DNA of 64,000 bases from Propioniciclava coleopterorum (GTDB lineage Bacteria > Actinomycetota > Actinomycetes > Propionibacteriales > Propionibacteriaceae). Positions 9,206 to 17,483 of this stretch are shown here, piece by piece (positions within the stretch are counted from its first letter, which is position 1; each line of letters starts with the position of its first letter). The DNA lies in NCBI RefSeq assembly GCF_011393335.1, contig NZ_CP049865.1, forward strand, positions 1,754,722 to 1,818,721, in the 5' to 3' direction. Made by a program: the position numbers and the translations under genes. The notes under the pieces were generated by a model. The model saw only the letters and a list, made by a program, of their open reading frames with translations. It was not told the DNA's origin and searched no databases.

Positions 9206-9233
9206 ACCCGCCGCGGGTGAACACTATGAACAC
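9206..9233. promoter_or_regulatory. Putative operator between fucosidase and GntP genes
   Basis: Two elements abut: an inverted repeat ACCCGC-C-GCGGGT (9206-9218) and a direct repeat TGAACAC-TA-TGAACAC (9218-9233, 9-bp period). On the minus strand the second one reads GTGTTCATAGTGTTCA and contains a possible -10 (TAGTGT) for the fucosidase/two-component operon. The position between divergent genes fits a site for the CitB-type regulator. Confidence 0.45.
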
Positions 9234-9316
9234 AAGGATGCCTCCGACCGGGGCCGCGCGGGACGCTGACGACGGGTCACGCCGTGGTGGCCCGCTCCCC
9301 GGACGGAGTTGTACCC

Positions 9317-10660
9317 ATGATTGCCCTGCACACCGGGATCGCGATCGTCGCGATCATCCTGCTCATCATCAAGGTGAAGGTCGACCCGATCATCGCCCTG
9401 ATCCTCGGCTGTCTCTACCTGGGGCTGGCCTCGGGGATCGGCTTCGCCGAGACCGTGGACGCCATCACCGCCGGCTTCGGCGACATCATGACCAAGATCG
9501 GCCTGCTCATCGGGTTCGGCGTCCTGATGGGGGCCCTGCTGCACTCGATGGGGGCCTTCAAGGTGATGGTCGAGGCGCTCGTGCGCGTCGTCCCGCCCAA
9601 CCGGCTGCCCTACGCGCTCACCCTCGCGCTGAGCACGATCGCCCCCTCGATCTACGTCGACGTCCAGGTCGTGCTGGCGGCCCCCGTCGCCCGGTCGTCC
9701 TCGAAGTTCCTCGGCAAGAACGGGCTGGCCTGGCTCGCCGGCGCGCTCGGCACGGGCATCTTCTGCGGCTACGTGTTCGTCGTCCCCGGCCTGTCCGCCA
9801 TCTCGATCGCCGGCCTGCTCCAGGTGCCGCTGGGCACCTACCTGCTGTTCGGCATCGTGATCGGCCCGGTGACCGCCGTCATCACGACCTGGCTGTTCCG
9901 CCGGATGCTCAACCGCGGCTGGTGGAACGCGGCCAAGGACGAGGAGGAGTCCAACGCCGAGGACATCGAGCAGGCCGAGGAGAGCGTCGCCCCCGAGAAG
10001 CGGCCGTCGCTGGCGCTGTGCCTGGCACCCATCGTCGTCCCCCTGATCATGATCGCGACCGGCGCCTTCTGCCAGCTCGCCGGGATCGAGAACGCCTTCA
10101 TCAACTTCCTCGGCGACGCCAACGTGGCGCTGTTCATCGGCCTGCTGGGCGCCTACGTGATGGCCCGCCGGTACGTCGGCCTCGAGCGCTCCACGCAGGC
10201 CTTCACCGAGGGGCTGCAGACCACCGGCGAGATCCTGCTGGTCACCGGCGTGGGCGGTTCGCTGGGCGCGGTCATCAAGGCCACCGGCCTGGCCAAGCTG
10301 CTCGGCGGCCTGTTCTCGGTGGACGCCGGCGCGCCGGTGATCCTGTCGCTGCTGCTGGCCTGGTTCATCGCGGCGCTGCTGCACCTGGCGATCGGGTCGG
10401 TCTCGGTCGCGGCCATCACCGCGGCCGGCATCATCGCGCCGATCGCCGGCCAGTTGCCCATCGCGCCCGTGGCGCTCGGCCTGGCGATCGCGTCGGGGTC
10501 GCTGTTCGCGCTGCAGGTCAACAGCAACTTCTTCTGGATGTTCAAGTCGCTGCTGGGGCTGTCCACGCAGGGTTCGCTGAAGACGATGACGACCGTGACG
10601 AGCATCGCGTCGTTGGTGTCGCTGCCCCTGGTGATGGTCGCCTCGCTCGTCGCCCGGTGA
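9317..10660 (+). CDS. GntP-family permease (gluconate/organic acid:H+ symporter)
   Basis: Integral membrane protein of 447 residues with about 12 hydrophobic helices and an acidic loop (DEEESNAEDIEQAEE) near the middle. It matches the gluconate/H+ symporter family in length and in segments such as FGDIMTKIGLLIGFGVLMGALL, STIAPSIYVDVQVVLAAP and GSVSVAAITAAGIIAP. I chose ATG 9317 (GGAG 8 nt upstream) over an upstream GTG at 9284. It is divergent from the fucosidase/CitAB operon, whose regulator probably controls it. The substrate is probably a sugar acid or hydroxy acid. Confidence 0.85.
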   Translation: MIALHTGIAIVAIILLIIKVKVDPIIALILGCLYLGLASGIGFAETVDAITAGFGDIMTKIGLLIGFGVLMGALLHSMGAFKVMVEALVRVVPPNRLPYALTLALSTIAPSIYVDVQVVLAAPVARSSSKFLGKNGLAWLAGALGTGIFCGYVFVVPGLSAISIAGLLQVPLGTYLLFGIVIGPVTAVITTWLFRRMLNRGWWNAAKDEEESNAEDIEQAEESVAPEKRPSLALCLAPIVVPLIMIATGAFCQLAGIENAFINFLGDANVALFIGLLGAYVMARRYVGLERSTQAFTEGLQTTGEILLVTGVGGSLGAVIKATGLAKLLGGLFSVDAGAPVILSLLLAWFIAALLHLAIGSVSVAAITAAGIIAPIAGQLPIAPVALGLAIASGSLFALQVNSNFFWMFKSLLGLSTQGSLKTMTTVTSIASLVSLPLVMVASLVAR

Positions 10661-10870
10661 CCGTTCCCACCCCCACCAGGCTCGGCGTCCCCGCTCGCCC
10701 GGGGCGCCGGCCCTGCACTTTCGGCGGGATTGACAGCGTTCTGCTCGCGCGGACGCCCCGAACGGGTCTACTCTGAGAGAACTACTACACGCCATAGTGT
10801 TCCGCACGTGGGGCTGAATCCGCCCCGCGCGTCAGGGTGAGACCGTGGTGGCGTCAAGGAGACAATCCAC

Positions 10871-12418
10871 ATGTCAGCGTCCGCACCGGAGGCGTCCGCG
10901 CCCATATCGTCACGCAGCGACCGCAAGTTCTTCGGCCACCCGGCCGGACTCGGGTGGCTGTTCCAGGTCGAGATGTGGGAGCGCTTCTCCTACTACGGCA
11001 TGCGCGCGATCCTGCTGTACTTCCTGGTCGACACGTTCGCCAACGGCGGCCTCGGGCTGCCCGAGACGACGGGCCAGGCGGTCGTCGCGACGTACGGCGC
11101 GGCCGTCTACCTGCTGGCGATCCCGGGCGGCTTCATCGCCGACCGCGTCATCGGCCCCTGGAAGGCGACGCTGTACGGCGGCATCGTCATCATGGCGGGC
11201 CACATCTGCCTCTCGATCCCGAGCGTGGCGACCGCGTGGATCGGCATCTGCCTCGTCGCGATCGGCACCGGCTTCATCAAGCCGAACCTCTCCACGATGG
11301 TCGGCGAGCTCTACGACGAGGAGGATCCGCGTCGCGACGCCGGCTTCCAGATCTTCTACATGTCGATCAACGTCGGCAGCTTCTTCTCCCCGCTCGTCGT
11401 CGCGTTCCTGCGCGGCAACTGGGGCTACCACGCCGGCTTCGCCGCCGCCGCGGTCGGCATGGCGTTCGCCCTGACCGCCTTCCTCATCGGGCGCAAGGCG
11501 CTGCACGGCATCGGCAACCAGGTGCCCGACCCCCTGACCGCCGAGGGACGCCGCCGGCTCGGCATCATCTCGCTCGGCATCCTCGCGGGCGCGGCGCTGC
11601 TGTTCGTGCTCTTCAACGCCCTGGAGGGCGACATCCCGGCCGCCATCATCGACACCGTCGCGGCGATCTCGATCATCGCGTCGGTCGGCTACTTCGTGGC
11701 GATGCTGCGCAGCCCGCGCGTCACTGCGCCCGAGCGCAGCCACGTCAAGGCGTACATCCCGCTGTGGATCGGCGCCATGTTGTTCTTCATGATCTTCGAG
11801 CAGGCCGCCGGCAAGATGGCGACGTTCGCGATGAAGAACACCGACCTGCACCTCGGCGCGCTGACGATCGACCCCTCGTGGTACCAGTCGATCAACCCGT
11901 TCGGCATCGTGATCCTCGCGCCGATCGTCGGCGCCTTCTTCACCGCGCGGGCGGGCAAGTTCCCGAACACGGCCGCGAAGTTCGCGTTCGCCGTGTTCCT
12001 GATCGGCATCTCGGCCGTCGCGATGGGCGCCGCGTTCCAGGCGTTCCCCGGCGGGGACATGCTGGCGCCGTTCTACGTGCTGGCGCTGGTCTTCCTGCTG
12101 CAGACCGTCGGCGAACTGTTCCTCTCCCCGGTGGGCCTGTCGGCCACCACGCTGCTGGCGCCCAAGGCGTTCGCGTCCCAGGCGATGGCGCTGTGGTTCC
12201 TCACCTCGGCCGCCGGCCAGGGGATCGCGGCGCTGGTCATCAAGGCGATGGCCGGGCTGTCCGACGCCACCTACTACTACGTGCTGGGCGCCGTCACCCT
12301 GGTCTGCGCGGTCGGCCTGTTCGCGCTGGTGCCCTGGACGCAGCGCAAGATGAAGGACATCGAGGACATGAAGCTCCGGGCCGCCGAGGCCGAGCGCGCC
12401 GAGCGGGCCGCCCGCTAG
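10871..12418 (+). CDS. POT/PTR2-family di-/tripeptide transporter
   Basis: Proton-coupled oligopeptide transporter of 515 residues with about 14 predicted helices. Family motifs include the ExxER-type segment EMWERFSYYGMRAIL on helix 1, GFIADRVIGPWK, and the PTR2 signature around FQIFYMSINVGSFFSPL. The short charged C-terminus is typical. ATG 10871 is preceded by AAGGAG with 8 nt spacing. The 210-bp upstream gap has a TTGACA at 10730-10735, but I see no convincing -10 at the right distance. It stands alone; a hairpin follows. Confidence 0.93.
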   Translation: MSASAPEASAPISSRSDRKFFGHPAGLGWLFQVEMWERFSYYGMRAILLYFLVDTFANGGLGLPETTGQAVVATYGAAVYLLAIPGGFIADRVIGPWKATLYGGIVIMAGHICLSIPSVATAWIGICLVAIGTGFIKPNLSTMVGELYDEEDPRRDAGFQIFYMSINVGSFFSPLVVAFLRGNWGYHAGFAAAAVGMAFALTAFLIGRKALHGIGNQVPDPLTAEGRRRLGIISLGILAGAALLFVLFNALEGDIPAAIIDTVAAISIIASVGYFVAMLRSPRVTAPERSHVKAYIPLWIGAMLFFMIFEQAAGKMATFAMKNTDLHLGALTIDPSWYQSINPFGIVILAPIVGAFFTARAGKFPNTAAKFAFAVFLIGISAVAMGAAFQAFPGGDMLAPFYVLALVFLLQTVGELFLSPVGLSATTLLAPKAFASQAMALWFLTSAAGQGIAALVIKAMAGLSDATYYYVLGAVTLVCAVGLFALVPWTQRKMKDIEDMKLRAAEAERAERAAR

Positions 12419-12431
12419 CCTCGCGGGTGAG

Positions 12432-12451
12432 GGGCCCGACCTCCCGGGCCC
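12432..12451 (+). terminator. Hairpin after the peptide transporter gene
   Basis: Perfect 7-bp stem GGGCCCG / CGGGCCC with a 6-nt loop, 13 bp after the stop codon. No U tract. Confidence 0.4.
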
Positions 12452-12470
12452 GCACCGGAGGGAGCCGGCG

Positions 12471-13013
12471 ATGACGTGGCTGTTCGGCGTCGGCCCCGCC
12501 GTCCTGATCGTCCTGGGCGGCGTGGCCACGTACCTCTGGTTCAGTCGGCTGGATCCCGACGTCGTCGTCCCCGACGTGTCGCCGCGCGAGCCGGCGGACA
12601 AGGGGAAACGGGTCTGGAACGCGCACGTGTGGCCGCCGGGCCGGCGCTTGCCCCACCTGGAGGGCGTCGGCACCCTCACGCTGGCCGACGGCGTGTTGAG
12701 CTTCGCGCCCCAGGGCTTCGGCCACGCCTGGAGCGTGCCGGTCGCCGACCTCCGCGTCGGGCTGGCGTCCCGCAACGGCGTCCCGGACATCTGGCTGACG
12801 GCCGAGAGGGGCGCCTTCGCCCGAGGGGCGACCGTGCTCCACGGCGAGGTGGCGCGCGGCCGGCTGCTGTTCACCGAGCGGGTCGACTTCAAGGGTCTGG
12901 TCGAGCGGCGGGACGCTGCGGAGTTCGTCGGGTGGCTGCGCGCGGCGGGGGCGCTGTTCGATCCCGCCGCCCGGCCGCCGCGCCGGGGCCGACGGACGCC
13001 TCCCGCCGGGTGA
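12471..13013 (+). CDS. Membrane-anchored protein of unknown function
   Basis: 180 residues. One N-terminal transmembrane helix (about 4-24) is followed by a soluble, beta-rich domain facing the cytoplasm or surface (GVGTLTLADGVLSFAPQGFGHAWSVPV..), which recalls the small PH-like domains of actinobacterial anchored proteins, and an Arg/Pro-rich tail. I do not recognise a specific family; the DUF2550 type is one possibility. Start ATG has a GGAGGGAG site 7 nt upstream. Codon use matches neighbouring genes. Confidence 0.7.
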   Translation: MTWLFGVGPAVLIVLGGVATYLWFSRLDPDVVVPDVSPREPADKGKRVWNAHVWPPGRRLPHLEGVGTLTLADGVLSFAPQGFGHAWSVPVADLRVGLASRNGVPDIWLTAERGAFARGATVLHGEVARGRLLFTERVDFKGLVERRDAAEFVGWLRAAGALFDPAARPPRRGRRTPPAG

Positions 13014-13053
13014 CGGGGCCCGGCGTCCGGGCCCGCTCGAGGGCGGGAATAAT

Positions 13054-13063
13054 TGAAGCTTCA
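13054..13063. promoter_or_regulatory. AT-rich palindrome before the TPR gene
   Basis: TGAAGCTTCA, a perfect 10-bp palindrome inside an AT-rich island (GGAATAATTGAAGCTTCATG), 58 bp before the start codon at 13122. The island stands out in this GC-rich DNA and resembles operators of small repressors such as MarR types, but the binding protein is unknown. Confidence 0.35.
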
Positions 13064-13121
13064 TGTTGTGGAGGGGGTGACCCGTTGCCGCTCCCGGCGC
13101 GGGAGGGAAGGAGAACCCCCG

Positions 13122-13469
13122 ATGACCGACACGATGCTGACCTGGACGCAGGGCGTGTACGCCTTCGACCGCAAGGACTACGGCGCGGCGGTCGAGCACT
13201 TCTCGCAGGTGCTGGCCGCCGAGCCGGGCAACCTGAACTGCCGGGAGTACCTGGCCCGGGCGCAGTACCACCGCGCCTCGCTGGGCCCCGCCGAGCAGGA
13301 GGCCCGCCGCATCCTCGAGGTCGACCCCACGAACGAGTACGTGCAGATGCTCCTGGCCCGCGCGCTGGAGCGTCAGGGGCGCCACGAGGAGGCCGCCGGC
13401 GTGCGACGCGTGCTGGCCGCCCTCAGCGGAGATGCCCGCCACGCCGCGGGCCACCGGGCCTTCGCCTGA
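13122..13469 (+). CDS. Small tetratricopeptide-repeat protein
   Basis: 115 residues forming about two and a half TPR units: GVYAFDRKDYGAAVEHFSQVLAAEPGN, then a second unit ending in LEVDPTNEYV, and a third starting at LLARALERQGRHEEAAGV. TPRs bind partner proteins; no catalytic part is present. I took ATG 13122 with GGAAGGAG 8 nt upstream over an earlier in-frame ATG at 13053. The strong hairpin that follows suggests a single-gene transcript. Confidence 0.8.
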   Translation: MTDTMLTWTQGVYAFDRKDYGAAVEHFSQVLAAEPGNLNCREYLARAQYHRASLGPAEQEARRILEVDPTNEYVQMLLARALERQGRHEEAAGVRRVLAALSGDARHAAGHRAFA

Positions 13470-13477
13470 GCGTCCCC

Positions 13478-13512
13478 GACGCCCGCCGTCCCTCCCGAGG
13501 GCGGCGGGCGTC
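13478..13512 (+). terminator. Strong hairpin after the TPR gene
   Basis: Perfect 11-bp stem GACGCCCGCCG / CGGCGGGCGTC enclosing a smaller CCCT / AGGG stem, starting 8 bp after the stop codon and followed by GTCGCGTC. Confidence 0.65.
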
Positions 13513-13616
13513 GTCGCGTCCGGATGCGCCCGCCGGCGATGGTCGACCCTGGCCGAACGGCGTTGTGCGCGGCTAGGTTGATCCGTGGCTCGATCCGCTG
13601 ACGAGAGGAAATGCCC

Positions 13617-14993
13617 ATGCGGCCCCACCTTCTGCAGTTCACGGCCACGGCCGTGACGGTGGCCCTCGTGGCCTCGCTGCACCTGGGAGCACCACGAGAG
13701 GCCCCGGCTGCGGAAGCGCCGCCGGGGACCACGCAGCGCGTCGCCGGACAGGCGCGCGATCTCGCCGATCTCGGTGCGCTGGAGACGGCCCACCCCACCG
13801 ATCCGGACGCGGCGCTGGCCGCCCTGGTGGACGCGGCCCTGACGTCCGCCCCCCTGGAGGCCGGGACACCCGCCCTGCTCGACGACACCCCGATCCTGGA
13901 CAACCTGGACGCCGCCGAGCTGATGGGCCTGCTCCAACTCGCCCGCGACGACGGGCGCAGCGCGCCCGACGTGATCCGGCAGTACGGCGCCCAGGACGCG
14001 ACCGCGGCGGCCGCCGATGCACTCGCCACCGACTATCCCGAGACCTTCGTCGGGGCGGAGCTCAACCGGGCCGATGGATCGAACTGGTTCGGCTTCGTGG
14101 GCGACGTCCCGGAAGCGGCGTTGACCCGGATCGCGGCGCTTCCGGCCCCCAGCGACGTGACCTCCGGGCTCGCGCACTCGCGGGCCCGCCTCGAGGCGCT
14201 GGCGCTCGATCTCACCAGCGGCCTGAGCATCGCGTCCTCCTCGTGGCCGGAGTTCGACGCGCAACGACTCGTGTACCGCGTTCACGGCGGTGACCCCGCA
14301 CTGCGGCGGGCGGCGCTCGAACGCGCGCGAGGGATCGCGGGCCGCGCAGGGGTGGCGCTGGACGCCTCGATCGAGCCCGGCGGCGTCACAGCCGAGGACG
14401 GCTACGCCCGCGGGGGCATGACCGTGAAGGGGCACAACTCGGGCAAGCCGCAGGGAACCTGCACCGGCGGGTTCATCATGAAGACCTCGACGGGCGGACG
14501 GCGGATGTCCTCGGCCGGGCACTGCGGCCAAGCGATGCAGGCCGGAGCGCTGCTGCGGCTGCGCGCCATCGACGGCGGCAACTCGGCGCCTGTCCGCGAG
14601 ACGATCAGCTGGGACAATCGGGACGGAGACCTGGCGCTCTTCACGTTGGGCACCTTCAAGCCGATGGCGGTGTTCTACGCCAAGTCATCACTCAAGGTCA
14701 GCGTGCGGGGCTGGAACCGCTGGTCCGCCAAGGGGACCTCGCTGTGCAAGTTCGGTGTGACCACGGGCTTCACCTGTGACGTGGTCGACCGGACCGGCTT
14801 CACCCACATGGGCACCGGGGAACTGGTGAAGATGCGGCAGGGGAAGTCGGATCACGGCGACTCGGGTGGCCCTTGGTTCTCCGGCCACACCGCCTACGGG
14901 ATCCACTCCGGCCGGACGCTGATCTCGAGGGATTCCTTCTACACGCGGCTGAACGGCTTCGTACGGCATGACACCTACGTCGTCCTCTACTGA
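13617..14993 (+). CDS. Secreted trypsin-fold (S1) serine protease
   Basis: 458 residues with a signal peptide (hydrophobic stretch about 8-24, cleavage likely near the Ala-rich APAAEA). A long pro-region of about 260 residues is followed by a chymotrypsin-like domain. The triad is visible as His302 (SSAGHCG), Asp338 (DGDLALF) and Ser416 (HGDSGGPW), with Cys pairs near 287/304 and 383/391. The layout resembles the alpha-lytic or streptogrisin group with a folding pro-domain. ATG 13617 fits the GAGAGGAA site; the ATG at 13611 is only 2 nt from it. Substrate unknown; no clear operon partner. Confidence 0.85.
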   Translation: MRPHLLQFTATAVTVALVASLHLGAPREAPAAEAPPGTTQRVAGQARDLADLGALETAHPTDPDAALAALVDAALTSAPLEAGTPALLDDTPILDNLDAAELMGLLQLARDDGRSAPDVIRQYGAQDATAAAADALATDYPETFVGAELNRADGSNWFGFVGDVPEAALTRIAALPAPSDVTSGLAHSRARLEALALDLTSGLSIASSSWPEFDAQRLVYRVHGGDPALRRAALERARGIAGRAGVALDASIEPGGVTAEDGYARGGMTVKGHNSGKPQGTCTGGFIMKTSTGGRRMSSAGHCGQAMQAGALLRLRAIDGGNSAPVRETISWDNRDGDLALFTLGTFKPMAVFYAKSSLKVSVRGWNRWSAKGTSLCKFGVTTGFTCDVVDRTGFTHMGTGELVKMRQGKSDHGDSGGPWFSGHTAYGIHSGRTLISRDSFYTRLNGFVRHDTYVVLY

Positions 14994-15045
14994 CGGTCGG
15001 ACTCACCGCGAGGTACGGCACCTCGGCGCGTGTCGGCGCGGCTGC

Positions 15046-15231
15046 TCAGGAGGGTCCCAGGGGCGTGCCGACGCCCGGAAGGTGGGCGGCGCGGTACTCG
15101 CGCGCCCGGGCCGCACAGTTGGGGTTGACCGCGCTCAGCCCCAGCGCGTCCACGCGCTGCATCCGCTCGCCCATCCGGCGCCAGGCGGCCGCCAGCCGCC
15201 CGCGCCAGGAGGGGTGCGCCCCGGCGTCCAT
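15046..15231 (-). CDS. Small basic hypothetical protein
   Basis: 61 residues, Ala/Arg-rich, not recognised, without a membrane segment. Support comes from position and signals: the ATG at 15231 has a TACGCT -10 box ending 6 nt upstream and no Shine-Dalgarno site, the same leaderless layout as the MerR gene at 31950. It is divergent from the DEAD-box gene at 15301 and does not overlap other genes. Confidence 0.5.
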   Translation of the reverse strand: MDAGAHPSWRGRLAAAWRRMGERMQRVDALGLSAVNPNCAARAREYRAAHLPGVGTPLGPS

Positions 15232-15244
15232 GGGAACAGCGTAA

Positions 15245-15262
15245 CCCCGCTCCGGAGCGGGG
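15245..15262. promoter_or_regulatory. Perfect 18-bp palindrome between divergent promoters
   Basis: CCCCGCTCCGGAGCGGGG has no loop, so a dimeric-repressor operator is more likely than a terminator. It sits immediately upstream of the leftward -10 (AGCGTA at 15238-15243 on the plus strand) and 27 bp before the rightward TAGGGT -10 (15289-15294) of the helicase gene. Confidence 0.45.
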
Positions 15263-15300
15263 CCTGTGCCCCGGCGGCTCGCACGCACTAGGGTTCACGG

Positions 15301-17474
15301 GTGAGCGAAGAGCAGGGCACGGGGATCGATCCCACGCAGGAGCAGGACACGCCGGACGTCGACGAGGTGACGGCCGCGCAGGATCCGGCCGATCCGACCT
15401 CGGAGGAGGCCGCCGCGACGGCGGAGGAGGCCCCGGCGGCGGACGGCCCGGGGAAGAGCCCGACCGAGGCACAGGAGCAGCCCGACGCGTCCGACGCGAC
15501 GCCCGAGGAGACCGAGGCGTCCCGTCAGCCCGCCGAGCCCGAGCAGGATCCGGCTCCCGCGCACGGGGACGAGTCCGACGAGTCGGCCCAGCAGCAGCAC
15601 GCGATCGAGACGCCGCAGCCGGCCCCCGAGCCCGAGCTCGACGGCTTCGCCGCGCTGGGCCTGGAGCCCAAGATCCTCAAGTCGCTGAAGGACCTCGGCT
15701 ACGAGCGTCCCTCGCCGATCCAGGCCGAGACCATCCCGGCGCTGCTGGAGGGCCGCGACGTCGTGGGCCTCGCCCAGACCGGCACCGGCAAGACGGCGGC
15801 GTTCGCGCTGCCGATCCTCCAGCGGCTCGAGCGCAAGCACAAGGTGCCCCAGGCGCTGGTGCTCGCGCCCACCCGCGAGCTCGCGCTGCAGGTGTCGGAG
15901 GCGTTCGAGACCTACGCCACGCACATGAAGGTGCGGCTGCTGCCGGTCTACGGCGGGCAGGGGTACGGCGTGCAGCTGGCCGCCCTGTCGCGCGGCGTGG
16001 ACGTCGTCGTCGGGACGCCGGGCCGGGTCATCGACCACCTCGAGCGCGGCACCCTCGACCTGTCGGAGCTGCGGTTCCTCGTCCTGGACGAGGCCGACGA
16101 GATGCTCAACATGGGCTTCGCCGAGGACGTCGAGCGCATCCTGGCCGACACCCCCGCCGACAAGCAGGTCGCGCTGTTCTCCGCGACGATGCCGCGGCAG
16201 ATCCGGTCGCTGGCCAGCACCTACCTGGTCGACCCGCTCGAGATCATGGTCAAGGGCAAGACGGCGACCGCCACCAACGTGACCCACCGCTACGCCGTGG
16301 TGTCCTACCCGCGCAAGCTGGACGCGATGACCCGGATCCTCGAGGTCGAGGACTTCGACGGCATGATCGTCTTCGTCCGCACCAAGAACGAGACCGAGAC
16401 GCTGGCCGAGAAGCTGCGCGCCCGCGGCTGGTCCGCGGCGGCGATCAACGGCGACCTGCCCCAGGCGGCCCGCGAGCGCACCATCAACCAGCTCAAGTCC
16501 GGCAAGCTCGACATCCTGGTCGCCACCGATGTCGCCGCGCGCGGCCTGGACGTCGACCGCATCAGCCACGTGGTGAACTTCGACATCCCCACCGACACCG
16601 AGAGCTACGTCCACCGCATCGGGCGCACCGGCCGCGCCGGCCGCAGCGGCGCCGCCATCTCGTTCGTCACCCCCGCGAGCGGCACCTGCTGCGCTCGATC
16701 GAGCGGGTGACCGGGCAGTCGCTGGCGCAGATGGACCTGCCGACCGTCGACGACATCAACGCCACGCGCCTGTCGCGCTTCGACACGGCGATCACCGAGG
16801 CGCTGGCCGACACCGAGCGGATCGACTTCTTCCGCGACGTGGTGAGCCACTACGTGCGGGAGTTCGACGTTCCCGAGGTGGACGTCGCCGCCGCGCTGGC
16901 CGCCGTCGGTCAGGGCGAGGAGCCGCTGCTGCTGGACGAGTCGTCCGAGTTCAAGCCCGAACAGTTCAAGGGCTCGCGCCGCGACCGCGACGACGACGTC
17001 CGCCCGGGCGGGTCCGAGCGGCCGCGCCGGGCCGCGGGCGGCGACAGCCACCTGGCGACCTACCGGATCGCCGTGGGCCGCCGCCAGAAGGTGACGCCCC
17101 GCCAGATCGTCGGGGCGCTCGCCAACGAGGGCGGCCTCGGGCGCGAGGACTTCGGACGCATCGACATCCGCGGCGACCACTCGCTGGTGGACCTGCCCGC
17201 GCAGTTGTCGGAGGAGGTGCAGCGCAAGCTCGCCCGCACCCGGATCTCGGGCCAGCTCATCGAGCTGCGGCCCGACAGCGGCGGCGGCTCCCGCGGCGAG
17301 AAGCCGCGCGGCAAGGACGGCTTCGGCGGCAGGGACCGCCGGGGCAAGGGCGGCGGCTTCAAGGGCAACGACCGCGGCCACCAGGGTGGCAGGGGCCGCG
17401 GCGGCTGGGACGACGACCGCGGCGGACGCGGCGGCAACGGCCGCTCCTGGGGGCGCGACGACAAGCGCCGCTGA
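15301..17474 (+). CDS. deaD: DEAD-box RNA helicase DeaD/CsdA (apparent frameshift)
   Basis: ATP-dependent RNA helicase of the CsdA/DeaD type, 724 residues once a base is restored. An acidic N-terminal tail (~115 residues) precedes the core: Q motif with [32 protein letters not shown], and [11 protein letters not shown]. The C-terminal part has the DbpA-like RNA-binding domain ([21 protein letters not shown]..) and a Gly/Arg/Asp-rich tail. The frame breaks at the C run 16670-16674; one added C restores [18 protein letters not shown] leaderless GTG start at 15301 follows TAGGGT by 6 nt. Such helicases act in ribosome assembly and mRNA turnover, often in the cold. Confidence 0.9.
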
Positions 17475-17483
17475 CCCAGGCCG

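Noticed and set aside
10730-10810. Promoter with TTGACA and an inverted repeat before the peptide transporter
   Set aside because: No -10 lies at 16-18 bp, and the ACTACAC...GTGT pairing is too weak to call.
16670-16674. Programmed frameshift in deaD
   Set aside because: The same single-base loss occurs in nine unrelated genes at C/G runs without a slippery heptamer or pseudoknot; sequencing error is simpler.
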